A DNA stretch of 64,000 nucleotides, from positions 1-64,000 of the forward strand of contig CAVYUC010000020.1 of assembly GCA_963771595.1 (NCBI GenBank). Direction: 5' to 3'. The notes under the pieces were generated by a model. It ran no database searches. It worked only from the letters and a program-made list of their open reading frames with translations, and was not told the origin of the DNA. Origin of the DNA: CAVYUC01 sp963771595. GTDB taxonomy: Bacteria > Bacteroidota > Bacteroidia > Bacteroidales > Prolixibacteraceae. Below are positions 19,501 to 26,816 of the stretch, one piece after another (position 1 is the stretch's first letter; each line of letters opens with the position of its first letter). The translations under genes and the position numbers were made by a program.

Positions 19501-20110
19501 TGTTATGGCCAGTGGACAGGATATTAATGTGCTGGTAATGGACACCGAAGTATATTCAAATACCGGCGGCCAGTCATCGAAAGCTACACCGGTTGGTGCA
19601 GTGGCTAAATTTGCTGCATCGGGTAAAAAAATCCGTAAAAAAGATTTGGGTGCCATGATGATGACTTACGGTTATGTTTATGTTGCGCAGGTGGCAATGG
19701 GTGCAAACAACGCTCAATACATGAAAGCAGTGAAAGAAGCCGAAGCTTATCCCGGACCATCTATAATTATTGCTTATGCTCCTTGTATCAACCATGGATT
19801 GCGTGCAACAATGGGTGCAACCCAGGCCGAGGAGAAAAAAGCTGTTGCTTCAGGTTACTGGTCGCTTTTCCGGTACAATCCGTTGCTGGAAAATGAAGGC
19901 AAAAATCCATTCCAGCTCGATTCAAAAGAACCCGAATGGAGCAAGTTCCAGGAATTCCTGAATGGAGAAGTACGTTATACTTCGCTGAAAAAATCGTTCC
20001 CGGCACAGGCCGACGAACTGTTTGCTGCGGCAGAAGACAATGCAAAATGGAGGTACAACTCTTACAAAAGATTGGCAGCCATGGATTTCTCAAAAGTAGT
20101 AGCAGAATAA
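16556..20110 (+). CDS. nifJ: Pyruvate:ferredoxin (flavodoxin) oxidoreductase
   Basis: A 1184-residue single-chain enzyme that oxidises pyruvate with CoA to acetyl-CoA and CO2 and reduces ferredoxin or flavodoxin, central to anaerobic metabolism. The full family layout is present: N-terminal pyrimidine-binding domain (AYMSYMFSEVACIYPITPSSTMAEYVDEW), transketolase C-like domain, the gamma-type domain, and two 4Fe-4S clusters (CIQCNQC from C692, CTGCGNC from C749). The C-terminal TPP domain has the extra cluster (CAGCG from C817, ATGCSSIYGGS) and GDGWAYDIGYGGLDHV. The start at 16556 follows an aaaagg ribosome-binding site. It implies anaerobic or facultative growth. Confidence 0.97.
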   Translation: MTKQKKFLTCDGNYAAAYMSYMFSEVACIYPITPSSTMAEYVDEWAAFGKKNMFGRPVRLAEMQSEGGAAGAVHGALQSGALTTTYTASQGLLLMIPNMYKIAGELLPTVFHVSARALAGHALSIFGDHSDIYAARQTGFAMMAAGSVQEEMDLAGVAHLATLKSRIPFLSFFDGFRTSHEIQKIEAIQMEDIMPLVDQDALQEFRNRALNPEHPVTRGTAQNPDIFFQAKESSNKFYDAVPDIVADYMAQISKITGREYKPFTYYGAPDAENIIIAMGSATETIRETIDYLTEQGKKVGLLTVHLFRPFSAKYFMQALPKTAKRIAVLDRAKEPGAAGEPLYLDIKATFYGKENAPVIVGGRYGLGSKDTTPSQILSVYENLEMNEPKNDFTIGIVDDVTFKSLPLKDEIDMAPKGTYQAKFYGLGSDGTVGANKNSIKIIGDATDKYCQGYFQYDSKKSGGFTCSHLRFGDKQIRSTYLVTTPDFVACHVPAYINLYDVLKGLKKGGSFLLNSIWDEEETKKRLPDSMKKYMAQNDIKFYIINGTKLGEEIGLGTRTNTIMQSAFFKITGVIPYEMAVDEMKKAIIKSYGKKGERVVNMNFAAVEAGGKNVKKVSVPEEWKNIEVSHTNGQSQRPEYIVRVVDQINAQKGDDLPVSTFVGAEDGTFPLGTASYEKRGIAVNVPDWLPENCIQCNQCAYVCPHAAIRPFLLTPEETEAAPAGTETLVAAPAKMFGGLNFRIQVTPLDCTGCGNCAEVCPSKEKALVMEPLDTQRDEIERWDYMVNDVSLKEKVVDKTKTVKNSQFAQPLFEFSGACAGCGETPYIKLITQLYGERMMVANATGCSSIYGGSAPSTPYCTNKDSGHGPAWANSLFEDNAEYGFGFAEGVSAQRERIAEIMSTAVNNGASDAEKEAFNLWLENKDNGEGSVTASAKVLDVIEESKSDYAKEINKLKQYLVKKSVWVFGGDGWAYDIGYGGLDHVMASGQDINVLVMDTEVYSNTGGQSSKATPVGAVAKFAASGKKIRKKDLGAMMMTYGYVYVAQVAMGANNAQYMKAVKEAEAYPGPSIIIAYAPCINHGLRATMGATQAEEKKAVASGYWSLFRYNPLLENEGKNPFQLDSKEPEWSKFQEFLNGEVRYTSLKKSFPAQADELFAAAEDNAKWRYNSYKRLAAMDFSKVVAE

Positions 20111-20133
20111 AAACCCATTATATTAGTTGTTTA

Positions 20134-20169
20134 ATGCCGTTTCGTCTTTTGATGGAACGGCTTTTTTTT
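20134..20169 (+). terminator. Rho-independent terminator after nifJ
   Basis: A gccgtt/aacggc stem followed by eight T residues, about 25 bp after the nifJ stop codon. Confidence 0.8.
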
Positions 20170-20223
20170 GCTTCAATTTCTAAAAAAGCAAACTCTGCAA
20201 TAATTATGCAGGGCAAATTAAGT

Positions 20224-20613
20224 TTAGGCAAGGCTTCTGTTTTTAACAGAATCGGCAAATTCCCCGAAATGCCAGAGAATCCCTGACGGATCATGCAGGT
20301 AACATTCATTGCCCCAATCGAAATACTGAATCGGAGTAAGCCGTACATTTTCATACTTTAACGGAAGGTTCAGCTTCAGAAGTTCCTTCCAGAAACGTTC
20401 AATATTATCCACCTCCATAAAAACCATCGAATTATCCACCCACTCTTTTATATAGGCATCCTGCAGATAAAACCCCAGCCCATCTGACTTGAAATATGAC
20501 ATATTCGGAAACAAAACCTTTTCTTCAAATCCTAAATCGCGATAAAAATTACGCGATACAGTAAACTCTTTAGAGCCGATAAACGGCCGGATGGATTTTC
20601 CTTTGTGTTCCAT
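20224..20613 (-). CDS. VOC-family (glyoxalase/bleomycin-resistance-like) protein
   Basis: A 129-residue protein with the vicinal-oxygen-chelate fold pattern: FTVSRNFYRDLGFEEKV near the N-terminus, VFMEVDNIERFWKELLKL in the middle, and YFDWGNECYLHDPSGILWHFGEF at the end, where the metal-binding Glu/His of enzymatic members would be. Such proteins include glyoxalases, dioxygenases and antibiotic-binding proteins, so the reaction is not predictable. It is transcribed toward nifJ, and the two genes are separated by the nifJ terminator. Confidence 0.8.
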   Translation of the reverse strand: MEHKGKSIRPFIGSKEFTVSRNFYRDLGFEEKVLFPNMSYFKSDGLGFYLQDAYIKEWVDNSMVFMEVDNIERFWKELLKLNLPLKYENVRLTPIQYFDWGNECYLHDPSGILWHFGEFADSVKNRSLA

Positions 20614-21069
20614 AATTTTTCAATTTATACCAATTTACGTAAATTTTGGAAGGTCGTTGCCATTCAAACATGGGTATGTAAATGCTTTTTCAGTGTAAAA
20701 TCAATGAAAATAGCTCCACAAAATATTTTTGGGAGGCGTAATCCGCAGAAATGAGTTCACAAAATGTTTTTTGAAAACGAAATCAACGGAAATTGGTCTA
20801 CTAAATATTTTTTGGAGGCGAAATCCACAGAAATGGGTTCACAAAATATCTTTTGGAGACGAATTCCACAGAAATGGGTATGAAAAATTTCAGGCACCAA
20901 AAACAGGTGAATTTCAGTGCAGTTAAAAGTCAATAAAGAACCGGATGAACGATATTACTCTTGTTATCACATCACCGGATTTAAATGTTCCAGGGTTTTT
21001 GTTCTTTTTCGTAAGTTGAAAAAAAGACGTACATTATGATCATTAAAAAACGTAATAAGAACAATTGAA
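20614..21069. other. Intergenic region with short tandem repeats
   Basis: Divergent gap between the VOC gene and the sialidase-like operon. It holds the ~42-bp repeats at 20717-20884 and presumably both promoters. No exact TAnnTTTG match was identified. An ORF over the repeats has no family resemblance and is not called. Confidence 0.5.
20717..20884. repeat. Four degenerate ~42-bp tandem repeats
   Basis: Units begin near 20719, 20761, 20803 and 20843, each as aaaatatttttggaggcg ... atccacagaaatgggttcac with substitutions. Unit length is about 41-42 bp, close to four helical turns. They are non-coding as far as can be seen and lie 190-350 bp upstream of the operon at 21070. Confidence 0.8.
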
Positions 21070-22098
21070 ATGAACTTTTTATTCGGTATGATATTAATCG
21101 CAGCGTTTTTTCCCTTTCAGCATAAATCTTCAGCGGAAAAGATGGAAGTAAAGGTACTGAATTCTGAATTTATTTATGATAAAGCACCTTTCCCTTCCTG
21201 CCACGCTTCAACAATTGTTGAAACCGGCGATGGATTGCTGGCCGCATGGTTTGGAGGAACACATGAAAAACACCCGGATGTTTGCATTTACACCTCCGCA
21301 AAAAAAGGGGGGAAATGGAGTCCTCCTGAGAAGGTTGCCGATGGTATGATAAACGATTCGTTGCGCTATCCCTGCTGGAACCCGGTGCTTTTCAAAAGAA
21401 ACAACGGGGATATCATTTTGTATTACAAAGTTGGACCAAGCCCGCAGGAATGGTGGGGAATGTACAAGGTCTCTGCGAATGAAGGAAAATCATGGTCGGA
21501 AAACACCAAAATACCAGGTGGCTTATTAGGCCCAATTAAAAATAAACCGGTGAAACTACCGGATGGAACGCTACTTTATCCCACGAGTTTTGAAACCCCC
21601 AAAGCATGGAATATTTATGTGGAAAAATCTAATCAGGATTTGACTAACTGGAGGAAAGTTCAAATTGACAATTCGAATATTAATGCAATTCAACCAACCA
21701 TTTTATTTCATGAAGGGAACAAAATCCAGATGCTTTGCCGGAGCAGGGAAGGAAAAATTGCGGAAACCTGGTCCGATGATCTGGGGGAATCATGGAGCCC
21801 GGTTCAGGCCACATCATTAGTTAACAACAATTCGGGAATTGATGCTGTAACGCTGCGAAATGGCAGCCATTTGCTGGTGTGCAACCCGATTAAAAAGGTA
21901 AGGAATAAATTATCATTACTTTTCTCGGATAATGGTAAAGTATGGAGGGAATTGATGATTCTGGAAAACAAGCCAAAGGGTGAATTTAGTTATCCTGCCA
22001 TCATAGAAGGAAAAGATGGGACAATCCACATTTCATATACATATAACCGGGAAAAAATTAAATACGTTCACCTGGAAGTGAATGCAGCTGAACCATAA
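21070..22098 (+). CDS. Sialidase-like (BNR_2) exported protein
   Basis: A 342-residue protein with an N-terminal hydrophobic signal (MNFLFGMILIAAFFPFQ). The rest looks like a six-bladed BNR_2 propeller: CHASTIVETGDGLLAAWFGGTHE near the N-terminus, repeated Asp-box-like units (NEGKSWSE, DLGESWSP, DNGKVWRE), and SYPAIIEGKDGTIHISYTYNREKIKYV at the end. The family contains exo-sialidases but also many enzymes with other substrates. Catalytic residues cannot be confirmed by eye. It is first in an operon with an aldolase and a symporter (gaps of 30 and 2 bp), consistent with release, uptake and cleavage of a 2-keto sugar acid. Confidence 0.8.
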   Translation: MNFLFGMILIAAFFPFQHKSSAEKMEVKVLNSEFIYDKAPFPSCHASTIVETGDGLLAAWFGGTHEKHPDVCIYTSAKKGGKWSPPEKVADGMINDSLRYPCWNPVLFKRNNGDIILYYKVGPSPQEWWGMYKVSANEGKSWSENTKIPGGLLGPIKNKPVKLPDGTLLYPTSFETPKAWNIYVEKSNQDLTNWRKVQIDNSNINAIQPTILFHEGNKIQMLCRSREGKIAETWSDDLGESWSPVQATSLVNNNSGIDAVTLRNGSHLLVCNPIKKVRNKLSLLFSDNGKVWRELMILENKPKGEFSYPAIIEGKDGTIHISYTYNREKIKYVHLEVNAAEP

Positions 22099-22128
22099 AA
22101 TCAAATTCATAAAAGGAACTAAAACAAT

Positions 22129-23061
22129 ATGAGTTATATGCAAAAAGGAAACATGCCCCAACCTTTTCGTGGTATCATTCCCCCGCTTGTCACACCATTG
22201 CTGGACAACAATACCCTCGACCTTGACGGGTTGGAGCGGTTAATTGAACATACCATTTCAGGCGGAGTTCACGGTATATTTATTCTTGGTACCACCGGCG
22301 AATTTGCAGGTTTAAGCCATAAGCTCCGCCGGGAACTGATCGAACGAACCTGTCAACTGGTGCATCGGCGGGTACCGGTTTTGGTGGGTATCAGTGATTC
22401 TTCATTTTCGGAAAGCCAAATGCTGGCTGATGTTGCCGCCAAAAATGGTGCCGATGCACTGGTTTTGGCGCCGCCTAATTATTTCGCTTCAGGCCAGCCG
22501 GAACTGCTGGGATATTTGCAGCGGATAATGATTCAGATGCCATTGCCTCTTTTTATTTACAACCTGCCGGTGCACACAAAGGTTGTTTTTGAACCCGAAA
22601 CTGTAAAGGCCGCAGCAGATATCCCGGGCATCATCGGGATGAAAGACAGTTCGTCAAATCTGGCTTATTTTAAGCGGGTGCAACATGCTCTTCGGAATCA
22701 TAAAGATTTCACTTTTTGGGTAGGTCCTGAAGAATTAATGGCCGAATTCGTTCTCACCGGCGGTCATGGTGGCGTAAATGGCGGAGCAAATCTTTTTCCA
22801 AAATTGTATGTGAATTTGTACAATGCTGCCGTGAGCCACGATTTTGAAACGATTGCAGCACTGCAACAAAAAGTTATGCAAATATGTACGTCCATTTATA
22901 CTGTTGGCCATTTCGGTTCAAGTTATCTTAAAGGTCTCAAATGCGCCCTTTCGCTTTCAGGCATATGCAGTGATTACATGGCTGAACCTTTTCGGCGCTT
23001 CAAACTGCCGGAACGGGAAAAAATTCAAAAAGCACTGGACGAACTCGATATCGGGGATTAA
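22129..23061 (+). CDS. N-acetylneuraminate lyase/dihydrodipicolinate synthase-family aldolase
   Basis: A 310-residue class I aldolase of the DHDPS/NAL family, a TIM barrel. GTTGEF at 54-59 is the substrate carboxylate-binding loop. Y144 (FIYNLP) and K172 (IGMKDSS) match the catalytic tyrosine and Schiff-base lysine. Members cleave or form 2-keto acids such as N-acetylneuraminate or 2-keto-3-deoxy sugar acids. The neighbours (sialidase-like protein upstream, sodium symporter downstream) favour a catabolic sugar-acid role over lysine biosynthesis. An alternative start lies three codons downstream at 22138. Substrate specificity is inferred only. Confidence 0.85.
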   Translation: MSYMQKGNMPQPFRGIIPPLVTPLLDNNTLDLDGLERLIEHTISGGVHGIFILGTTGEFAGLSHKLRRELIERTCQLVHRRVPVLVGISDSSFSESQMLADVAAKNGADALVLAPPNYFASGQPELLGYLQRIMIQMPLPLFIYNLPVHTKVVFEPETVKAAADIPGIIGMKDSSSNLAYFKRVQHALRNHKDFTFWVGPEELMAEFVLTGGHGGVNGGANLFPKLYVNLYNAAVSHDFETIAALQQKVMQICTSIYTVGHFGSSYLKGLKCALSLSGICSDYMAEPFRRFKLPEREKIQKALDELDIGD

Positions 23062-23063
23062 AT

Positions 23064-24560
23064 ATGACTGTAATTGATAGTTCCGTTTTTCTGCTGTACC
23101 TGATTGGTATTGTAATTTTTGGCAGTTTCTTTTACCGGAAAAACAAAACCGTTTCTGCCTTTACCCTTGGCAATAATACCCTGCCTTCCTGGGTCATTGG
23201 TCTTTCCATTCTGGCCACATTTGTCAGCAGTATCAGCTACCTTGCCCTTCCCGGACAGGCATACCTCACCAACTGGAATGCTTTTGCTTTTAGTCTGTCG
23301 CTGCCGGTAGCCTCTGTTGTCGCTGTTAAGTTTTTCGTTCCGCTTTACCGCTCGGTCAACAGTCCATCGGCCTACACCTATCTTGAAAAACGGTTCGGAC
23401 CATGGGCAAAAACCTATGCTTCGCTGATGTATCTGCTCACGCAATTAATGCGAACAGGTACTATTCTGTTTCTGATGGCGCTCCCCCTACATACTTTGTT
23501 GGGATGGAATATGGTGACTATTATTGTTATTACCGGCCTGAGTGTAATGGTTTATTCCCTGCTCGGCGGTATTCAGGCTGTAATTTGGACCGATGCTGTT
23601 CAGGCCATAATTCTGATTGCCGGAGCACTCGTATGTATTGGTGTCCTTTTGTTTTCTGCCCCCGAAGGACCGGGACAAATTTTGCAGATTGCTGTTGAAA
23701 ATAAAAAATTCAGTCTTGGAAGTTTTAGCACTGAAACTACCAGCTCCACATTCTGGGTCGTGCTGATTTATGGTTTGTTTATTAACCTGCAAAACTTCGG
23801 AATTGACCAGAACTATATCCAGCGTTACATGAGTTCAAAATCGGATATTGATGCCCAAAAATCAGCGCTGTACGGAGGTCTGCTGTATGTCCCTGTTTCA
23901 GCATTATTTTTGTTTATTGGTACCGCCCTGTTCAGTTATTACAAAATCAATCCCGGGTTATTGCCTTCCGGAGTTGACGGTGACAAGGTTTTCCCATGGT
24001 TTATTGTTGACCGACTTCCGGTGGGACTTACAGGGCTGTTGATTGCCTCTGTTTTTGCCGCCGGAATGAGCACCGTCTCCACAAGTCTTAACAGTTCGGC
24101 TACAGTTATCCTCACCGACTTTTTCAAGTTTCCATCTGAAAATCCAACAACCGAACGGAAATCAATGACTGTTTTATATTTGTCTTCCTTCATTTTCAGT
24201 TTAGCGGGCATTTTTATTGCCGTAGCAATGATAAATGTAAAAAGTGCGCTGGATACCTGGTGGAAACTGGCTTCCATTTTTAGCGGGGGCATGCTGGGGC
24301 TGTTCCTGCTGGGGTACCTGGCTCCAAAAATAAAAAACACACCGGCAATTCTGGGGGTTGCAGCAGGAGTTCTGGTCATCGGATGGATGAGTTTGTCGCC
24401 ACTGTTTATTACGGAAGGTGAGCTTACAATATATACCAGCCCGTTCCATAGTTATTTGTCCATTGTTTTTGGTACAGTAACTATCTTGGTGGTTGGCTTT
24501 ATTATCGGAGTTGCTGCAAATAATTTGAAGAAATCAAAATTCCGGAAAATTGAGAATTAA
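23064..24560 (+). CDS. Sodium:solute symporter (SSS family)
   Basis: A 498-residue inner-membrane transporter with about 13 hydrophobic segments. SSS signatures include the N-terminal GSFFYRKNKTVSAFTLGNNTLP, the GGIQAVIWTDAVQ region and VFAAGMSTVSTSLNSSATVI in TM8, where the Na2-site serines lie. It begins 2 bp after the aldolase stop, so the two are probably translationally coupled. The operon suggests import of the aldolase substrate, possibly sialic acid or a related sugar acid. No kinase, epimerase (nanE) or deacetylase (nagA) is present in the window, so the pathway is incomplete here. Confidence 0.9.
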   Translation: MTVIDSSVFLLYLIGIVIFGSFFYRKNKTVSAFTLGNNTLPSWVIGLSILATFVSSISYLALPGQAYLTNWNAFAFSLSLPVASVVAVKFFVPLYRSVNSPSAYTYLEKRFGPWAKTYASLMYLLTQLMRTGTILFLMALPLHTLLGWNMVTIIVITGLSVMVYSLLGGIQAVIWTDAVQAIILIAGALVCIGVLLFSAPEGPGQILQIAVENKKFSLGSFSTETTSSTFWVVLIYGLFINLQNFGIDQNYIQRYMSSKSDIDAQKSALYGGLLYVPVSALFLFIGTALFSYYKINPGLLPSGVDGDKVFPWFIVDRLPVGLTGLLIASVFAAGMSTVSTSLNSSATVILTDFFKFPSENPTTERKSMTVLYLSSFIFSLAGIFIAVAMINVKSALDTWWKLASIFSGGMLGLFLLGYLAPKIKNTPAILGVAAGVLVIGWMSLSPLFITEGELTIYTSPFHSYLSIVFGTVTILVVGFIIGVAANNLKKSKFRKIEN

Positions 24561-24687
24561 GAATCAGATCGTCAGTCAGGTGCAACAATTGGAAATAAAT
24601 GTTGTAGCATTAAATTAAAATGAACCAGGAGTTTTATCTTCAATTAAAGCAGTAAATACCGATGTTGAAAAAATTGTAAAAAGACAT

Positions 24688-25521
24688 TTAAATCACTAGT
24701 TCTCCCCTCATAAACTTTTCAATCATTTCGCCGGCAATGCTGCGGTTAGGAGGATGGTTGGGCAAATTGTTACGGGAAAACCAGGCGGCCTCCACTATTT
24801 CGTTTTCATCCACACGAATAGGTTGTTTGCCATCAGCATCCGCAATGTAGCCAATCATCATGGAACCCGAAAAAGGCCATGGCTGGCTTTTGTAATAGCG
24901 GATGTTTTTAATATCCAACCCTACCTCTTCTTTTACCTCGCGTACAACTGCTGCTTCTATTGATTCGCCAACATCCACATAACCCGCCACCAATGAAAAA
25001 TAATTCTCCCGCCAATTGGGGCCACGTGCCAGCAAAATTTTATCGTTGTACAATACTGCCACAATAATAGCCGGTGAAATAACAGGATATTTTGTGAAGT
25101 TACAGGAAGGACAGAAAATCGCCCGCTCCTTGTTTTTAGGAACTGTTAAGCTCCCGCATTTCCCGCAGAATTTGTTTTGTACATACCAGTTCATCAACTG
25201 GATGGCAACTATACTGGCCCATTCGATTTCTTTTTGTGGTATCGTGTGGTAATAATTGATTTCATGATAAACAAAGGAAGGATCATCCGGCACTTCACAA
25301 TCCCAAACCAGAAAACAATTAACATCATCCAAAATGAACAAAAAAATTCCTTCGGGATCACATTCCTTCAAATCTCTTTTCCTTGGAAATTCAAACCTGT
25401 CGCCACTTTGTTTTAATAAAAGTGAATTGCCGCTAAAATGAAAAACATAATCATTCTCATGAATACCGGTAGTTTTAATAAACGTATTGCTGAACTGGTG
25501 CGGATGTATGTCCTGAATCAT
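24688..25521 (-). CDS. nudC: NAD(+) diphosphatase / NAD-RNA decapping hydrolase NudC
   Basis: A 277-residue Nudix enzyme that hydrolyses NADH/NAD+ and removes NAD caps from RNA 5' ends. It has a zinc ribbon (CGKCGS ... CPSC) in the middle, the Nudix box (GYVDVGESIEAAVVREVKEEVG, shown in parts: G-x5-E-x7-REVKEEVG), and SQPWPF downstream of the box, the family hallmark that separates NudC from other Nudix proteins. It is last in a minus-strand run starting with mazE at 26402; the preceding gene stops 17 bp upstream, so cotranscription is likely. Confidence 0.93.
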   Translation of the reverse strand: MIQDIHPHQFSNTFIKTTGIHENDYVFHFSGNSLLLKQSGDRFEFPRKRDLKECDPEGIFLFILDDVNCFLVWDCEVPDDPSFVYHEINYYHTIPQKEIEWASIVAIQLMNWYVQNKFCGKCGSLTVPKNKERAIFCPSCNFTKYPVISPAIIVAVLYNDKILLARGPNWRENYFSLVAGYVDVGESIEAAVVREVKEEVGLDIKNIRYYKSQPWPFSGSMMIGYIADADGKQPIRVDENEIVEAAWFSRNNLPNHPPNRSIAGEMIEKFMRGELVI

Positions 25522-25538
25522 GCTTCAACTGGTCCTTT

Positions 25539-25850
25539 TTATTTCCTGAAATATAATTCTTTTGTGTATTCAAACCGTTGCCAGGGTACCAGTAATTTCC
25601 AAATTTCTCTCAATTTTATTATTTTCTTGTTTACAAGTCTCACTCCATCAATCAGCGTGCGATAGGGTAAAGCATAAATAAAAATTAAGGCAACAAACCA
25701 TCCGGAATAACCGGATTTTGAAACCCATATCAAAAGCGGAACAGGAAGAAGAATGGCCAAATAATAAACAACAATATTTTTTAACATGATTTTGTTTTTA
25801 GAATATCTTTTTAATGCCTGAATACTCATTTTCGGTTTTTCTTTAGTCAA
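25539..25850 (-). CDS. Small membrane protein of unknown function
   Basis: A 103-residue protein not recognised. Two hydrophobic stretches (about residues 25-42, VYYLAILLPVPLLIWV, and 50-62, WFVALIFIYALPY) lie between basic segments, suggesting a two-helix membrane protein. The first codons overlap the end of mazF by 8 bp (an alternative start is the internal Met at position 8), and nudC follows by 17 bp. The overlap suggests translational coupling in the mazEF-nudC run. No toxin or immunity motif is evident. Confidence 0.6.
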   Translation of the reverse strand: MTKEKPKMSIQALKRYSKNKIMLKNIVVYYLAILLPVPLLIWVSKSGYSGWFVALIFIYALPYRTLIDGVRLVNKKIIKLREIWKLLVPWQRFEYTKELYFRK

Positions 25851-26166
25851 TGTAAGTTTCTTTTAAAACTGATTTTAATTCCTGAATTTCGAAATCTTGT
25901 AGTTCTCCAAAAACTTTAATTATTCTTTTTCTGTCAATTGTCCGGATTTGGTCTAAAACAATCCAGCCGATTTTATTGACATGCTTGACTTTTACCCTTG
26001 TCGGGTATTTTTTGGAATTGGTTGTCATCGGTGCAATTACAATTGTCCGCAAATATTTATTCATCTCATTGGGAGAAATTACAACACAAGGTCTGGTCTT
26101 TTTGATTTCGCTTCCAATTGTCGGATCGAGATTTACTAAAATGATTTGATATTGTTTTATTTCCAT
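25843..26166 (-). CDS. mazF: MazF/PemK-type endoribonuclease toxin
   Basis: A 107-residue protein of the MazF/PemK family, which cleaves mRNA at short sequence motifs. Family features are present: an N-terminal strand with QIILVNLDPTIGSEIKKTRPCVVIS (conserved R-P near residue 28), a central IVIAPMTTNS with the Thr/Ser that supports catalysis, and VLDQIRTIDRKRI in the second half. Its start overlaps the antitoxin gene by 10 bp, the standard TA arrangement. Together with 26157-26402 it forms a complete type II system. Confidence 0.9.
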   Translation of the reverse strand: MEIKQYQIILVNLDPTIGSEIKKTRPCVVISPNEMNKYLRTIVIAPMTTNSKKYPTRVKVKHVNKIGWIVLDQIRTIDRKRIIKVFGELQDFEIQELKSVLKETYID

Positions 26167-26402
26167 TCTTCCAGGTTTTCATCGTCAAATACATCGTCAA
26201 TCAATAAATTGTCATCTCCGTTTTTAGCCATTTTCTCAAAAGCTTTTGCCCATCCTTTTCGTGGTTTTGAAATTGGTTTTATGATAATCTGTTCTTTATC
26301 CATTATTAAATCAACAGTGTCTTTAATGTTGTACCTGTCAAGCAGCGTTTTACTAAACCTGATTCCCTTTGAATTTCCGATTTTTATAACTGAAATTTCC
26401 AT
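26157..26402 (-). CDS. mazE: MazE/AbrB-type antitoxin
   Basis: An 81-residue protein with an N-terminal AbrB/MazE swapped-hairpin DNA-binding domain (SVIKIGNSKGIRFSKTLLDRYNI) and an acidic C-terminal tail (DDNLLIDDVFDDENLEEW) suited to wrapping around MazF. It is first in the run mazE-mazF-membrane protein-nudC. A strong promoter match sits directly upstream, and MazE probably autoregulates it with MazF, as is typical of the family. Confidence 0.9.
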   Translation of the reverse strand: MEISVIKIGNSKGIRFSKTLLDRYNIKDTVDLIMDKEQIIIKPISKPRKGWAKAFEKMAKNGDDNLLIDDVFDDENLEEWK

Positions 26403-26427
26403 GAAAATATTTTTATGATTGTAATTA

Positions 26428-26457
26428 CAAAGTTATAACTTTTGCACGGATTTCAAA
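26428..26457 (-). promoter_or_regulatory. Promoter of the mazEF-nudC run
   Basis: On the minus strand, TTTG (complement of 26454-26457), an 18-bp spacer and TAACTTTG (complement of 26428-26435) match the Bacteroidota -33/-7 consensus exactly. The expected start of transcription is about 20 bp before the mazE ATG at 26402. Confidence 0.6.
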
Positions 26458-26816
26458 ATCAAGGTTAAAGGTCATTCGGGTAGTTAACTGCCGGAGTTCA
26501 TTTTACAACTGCCGAAGGTTTGCAAGCCTGTCGGAGTGGTTTTCATGCCCGTCGGCTAACTTCGTGTCAGACTGGACTGACTTCTGGTCAGTTCCGGAGC
26601 AGTTTTTATTACCTGCCGGATAAAAAAAGTAAAATTACGCCCAATGCATAATAGTCATTCCCACCAAAAGGAGGAATCTGTTCCAATGTTGCAGATTTCT
26701 CCGAGGGTACTCGTCGAAATGACGGGGAAGTATCGGACACTCATCGAAATGGCAACCGTATCACTTTTATTTCTTAAATTGAACCTTATTCCAATATCAA
26801 ATTAAATCTGCATTTT
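26458..26816. other. Intergenic region with degenerate repeats and a palindromic element
   Basis: The divergent gap between mazE and the SMP-30 gene. 26480-26620 has recurrent ctgccgga/ctgtcgga-like words without a clear unit. 26654-26723 is an imperfect inverted repeat (listed separately). No gene or exact promoter match for the plus-strand gene was found. Confidence 0.5.
26654..26723. repeat. Imperfect inverted repeat with gtcatt ... aatgac ends
   Basis: The left arm gtcattcccacc ... ggaatct is mirrored by agatttctcc ... tcgtcgaaatgac. The pattern resembles palindromic intergenic elements known from many Bacteroidota genomes (recalled, not searched). A partial echo (tcatcgaaatggc) follows at 26741-26753. 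Confidence 0.55.

Noticed and set aside
20729..20926. 65-residue plus-strand ORF over the 42-bp repeats
   Set aside because: The 42-bp unit is divisible by three and keeps a frame open by chance; there is no ribosome-binding site or family match.
24561..24687. Possible 3' gene remnant (PGVLSSIKAVNTDVEKIVKR) after the symporter
   Set aside because: The stretch is about 24 codons, has no start and sits after a stop codon; too short to assign.
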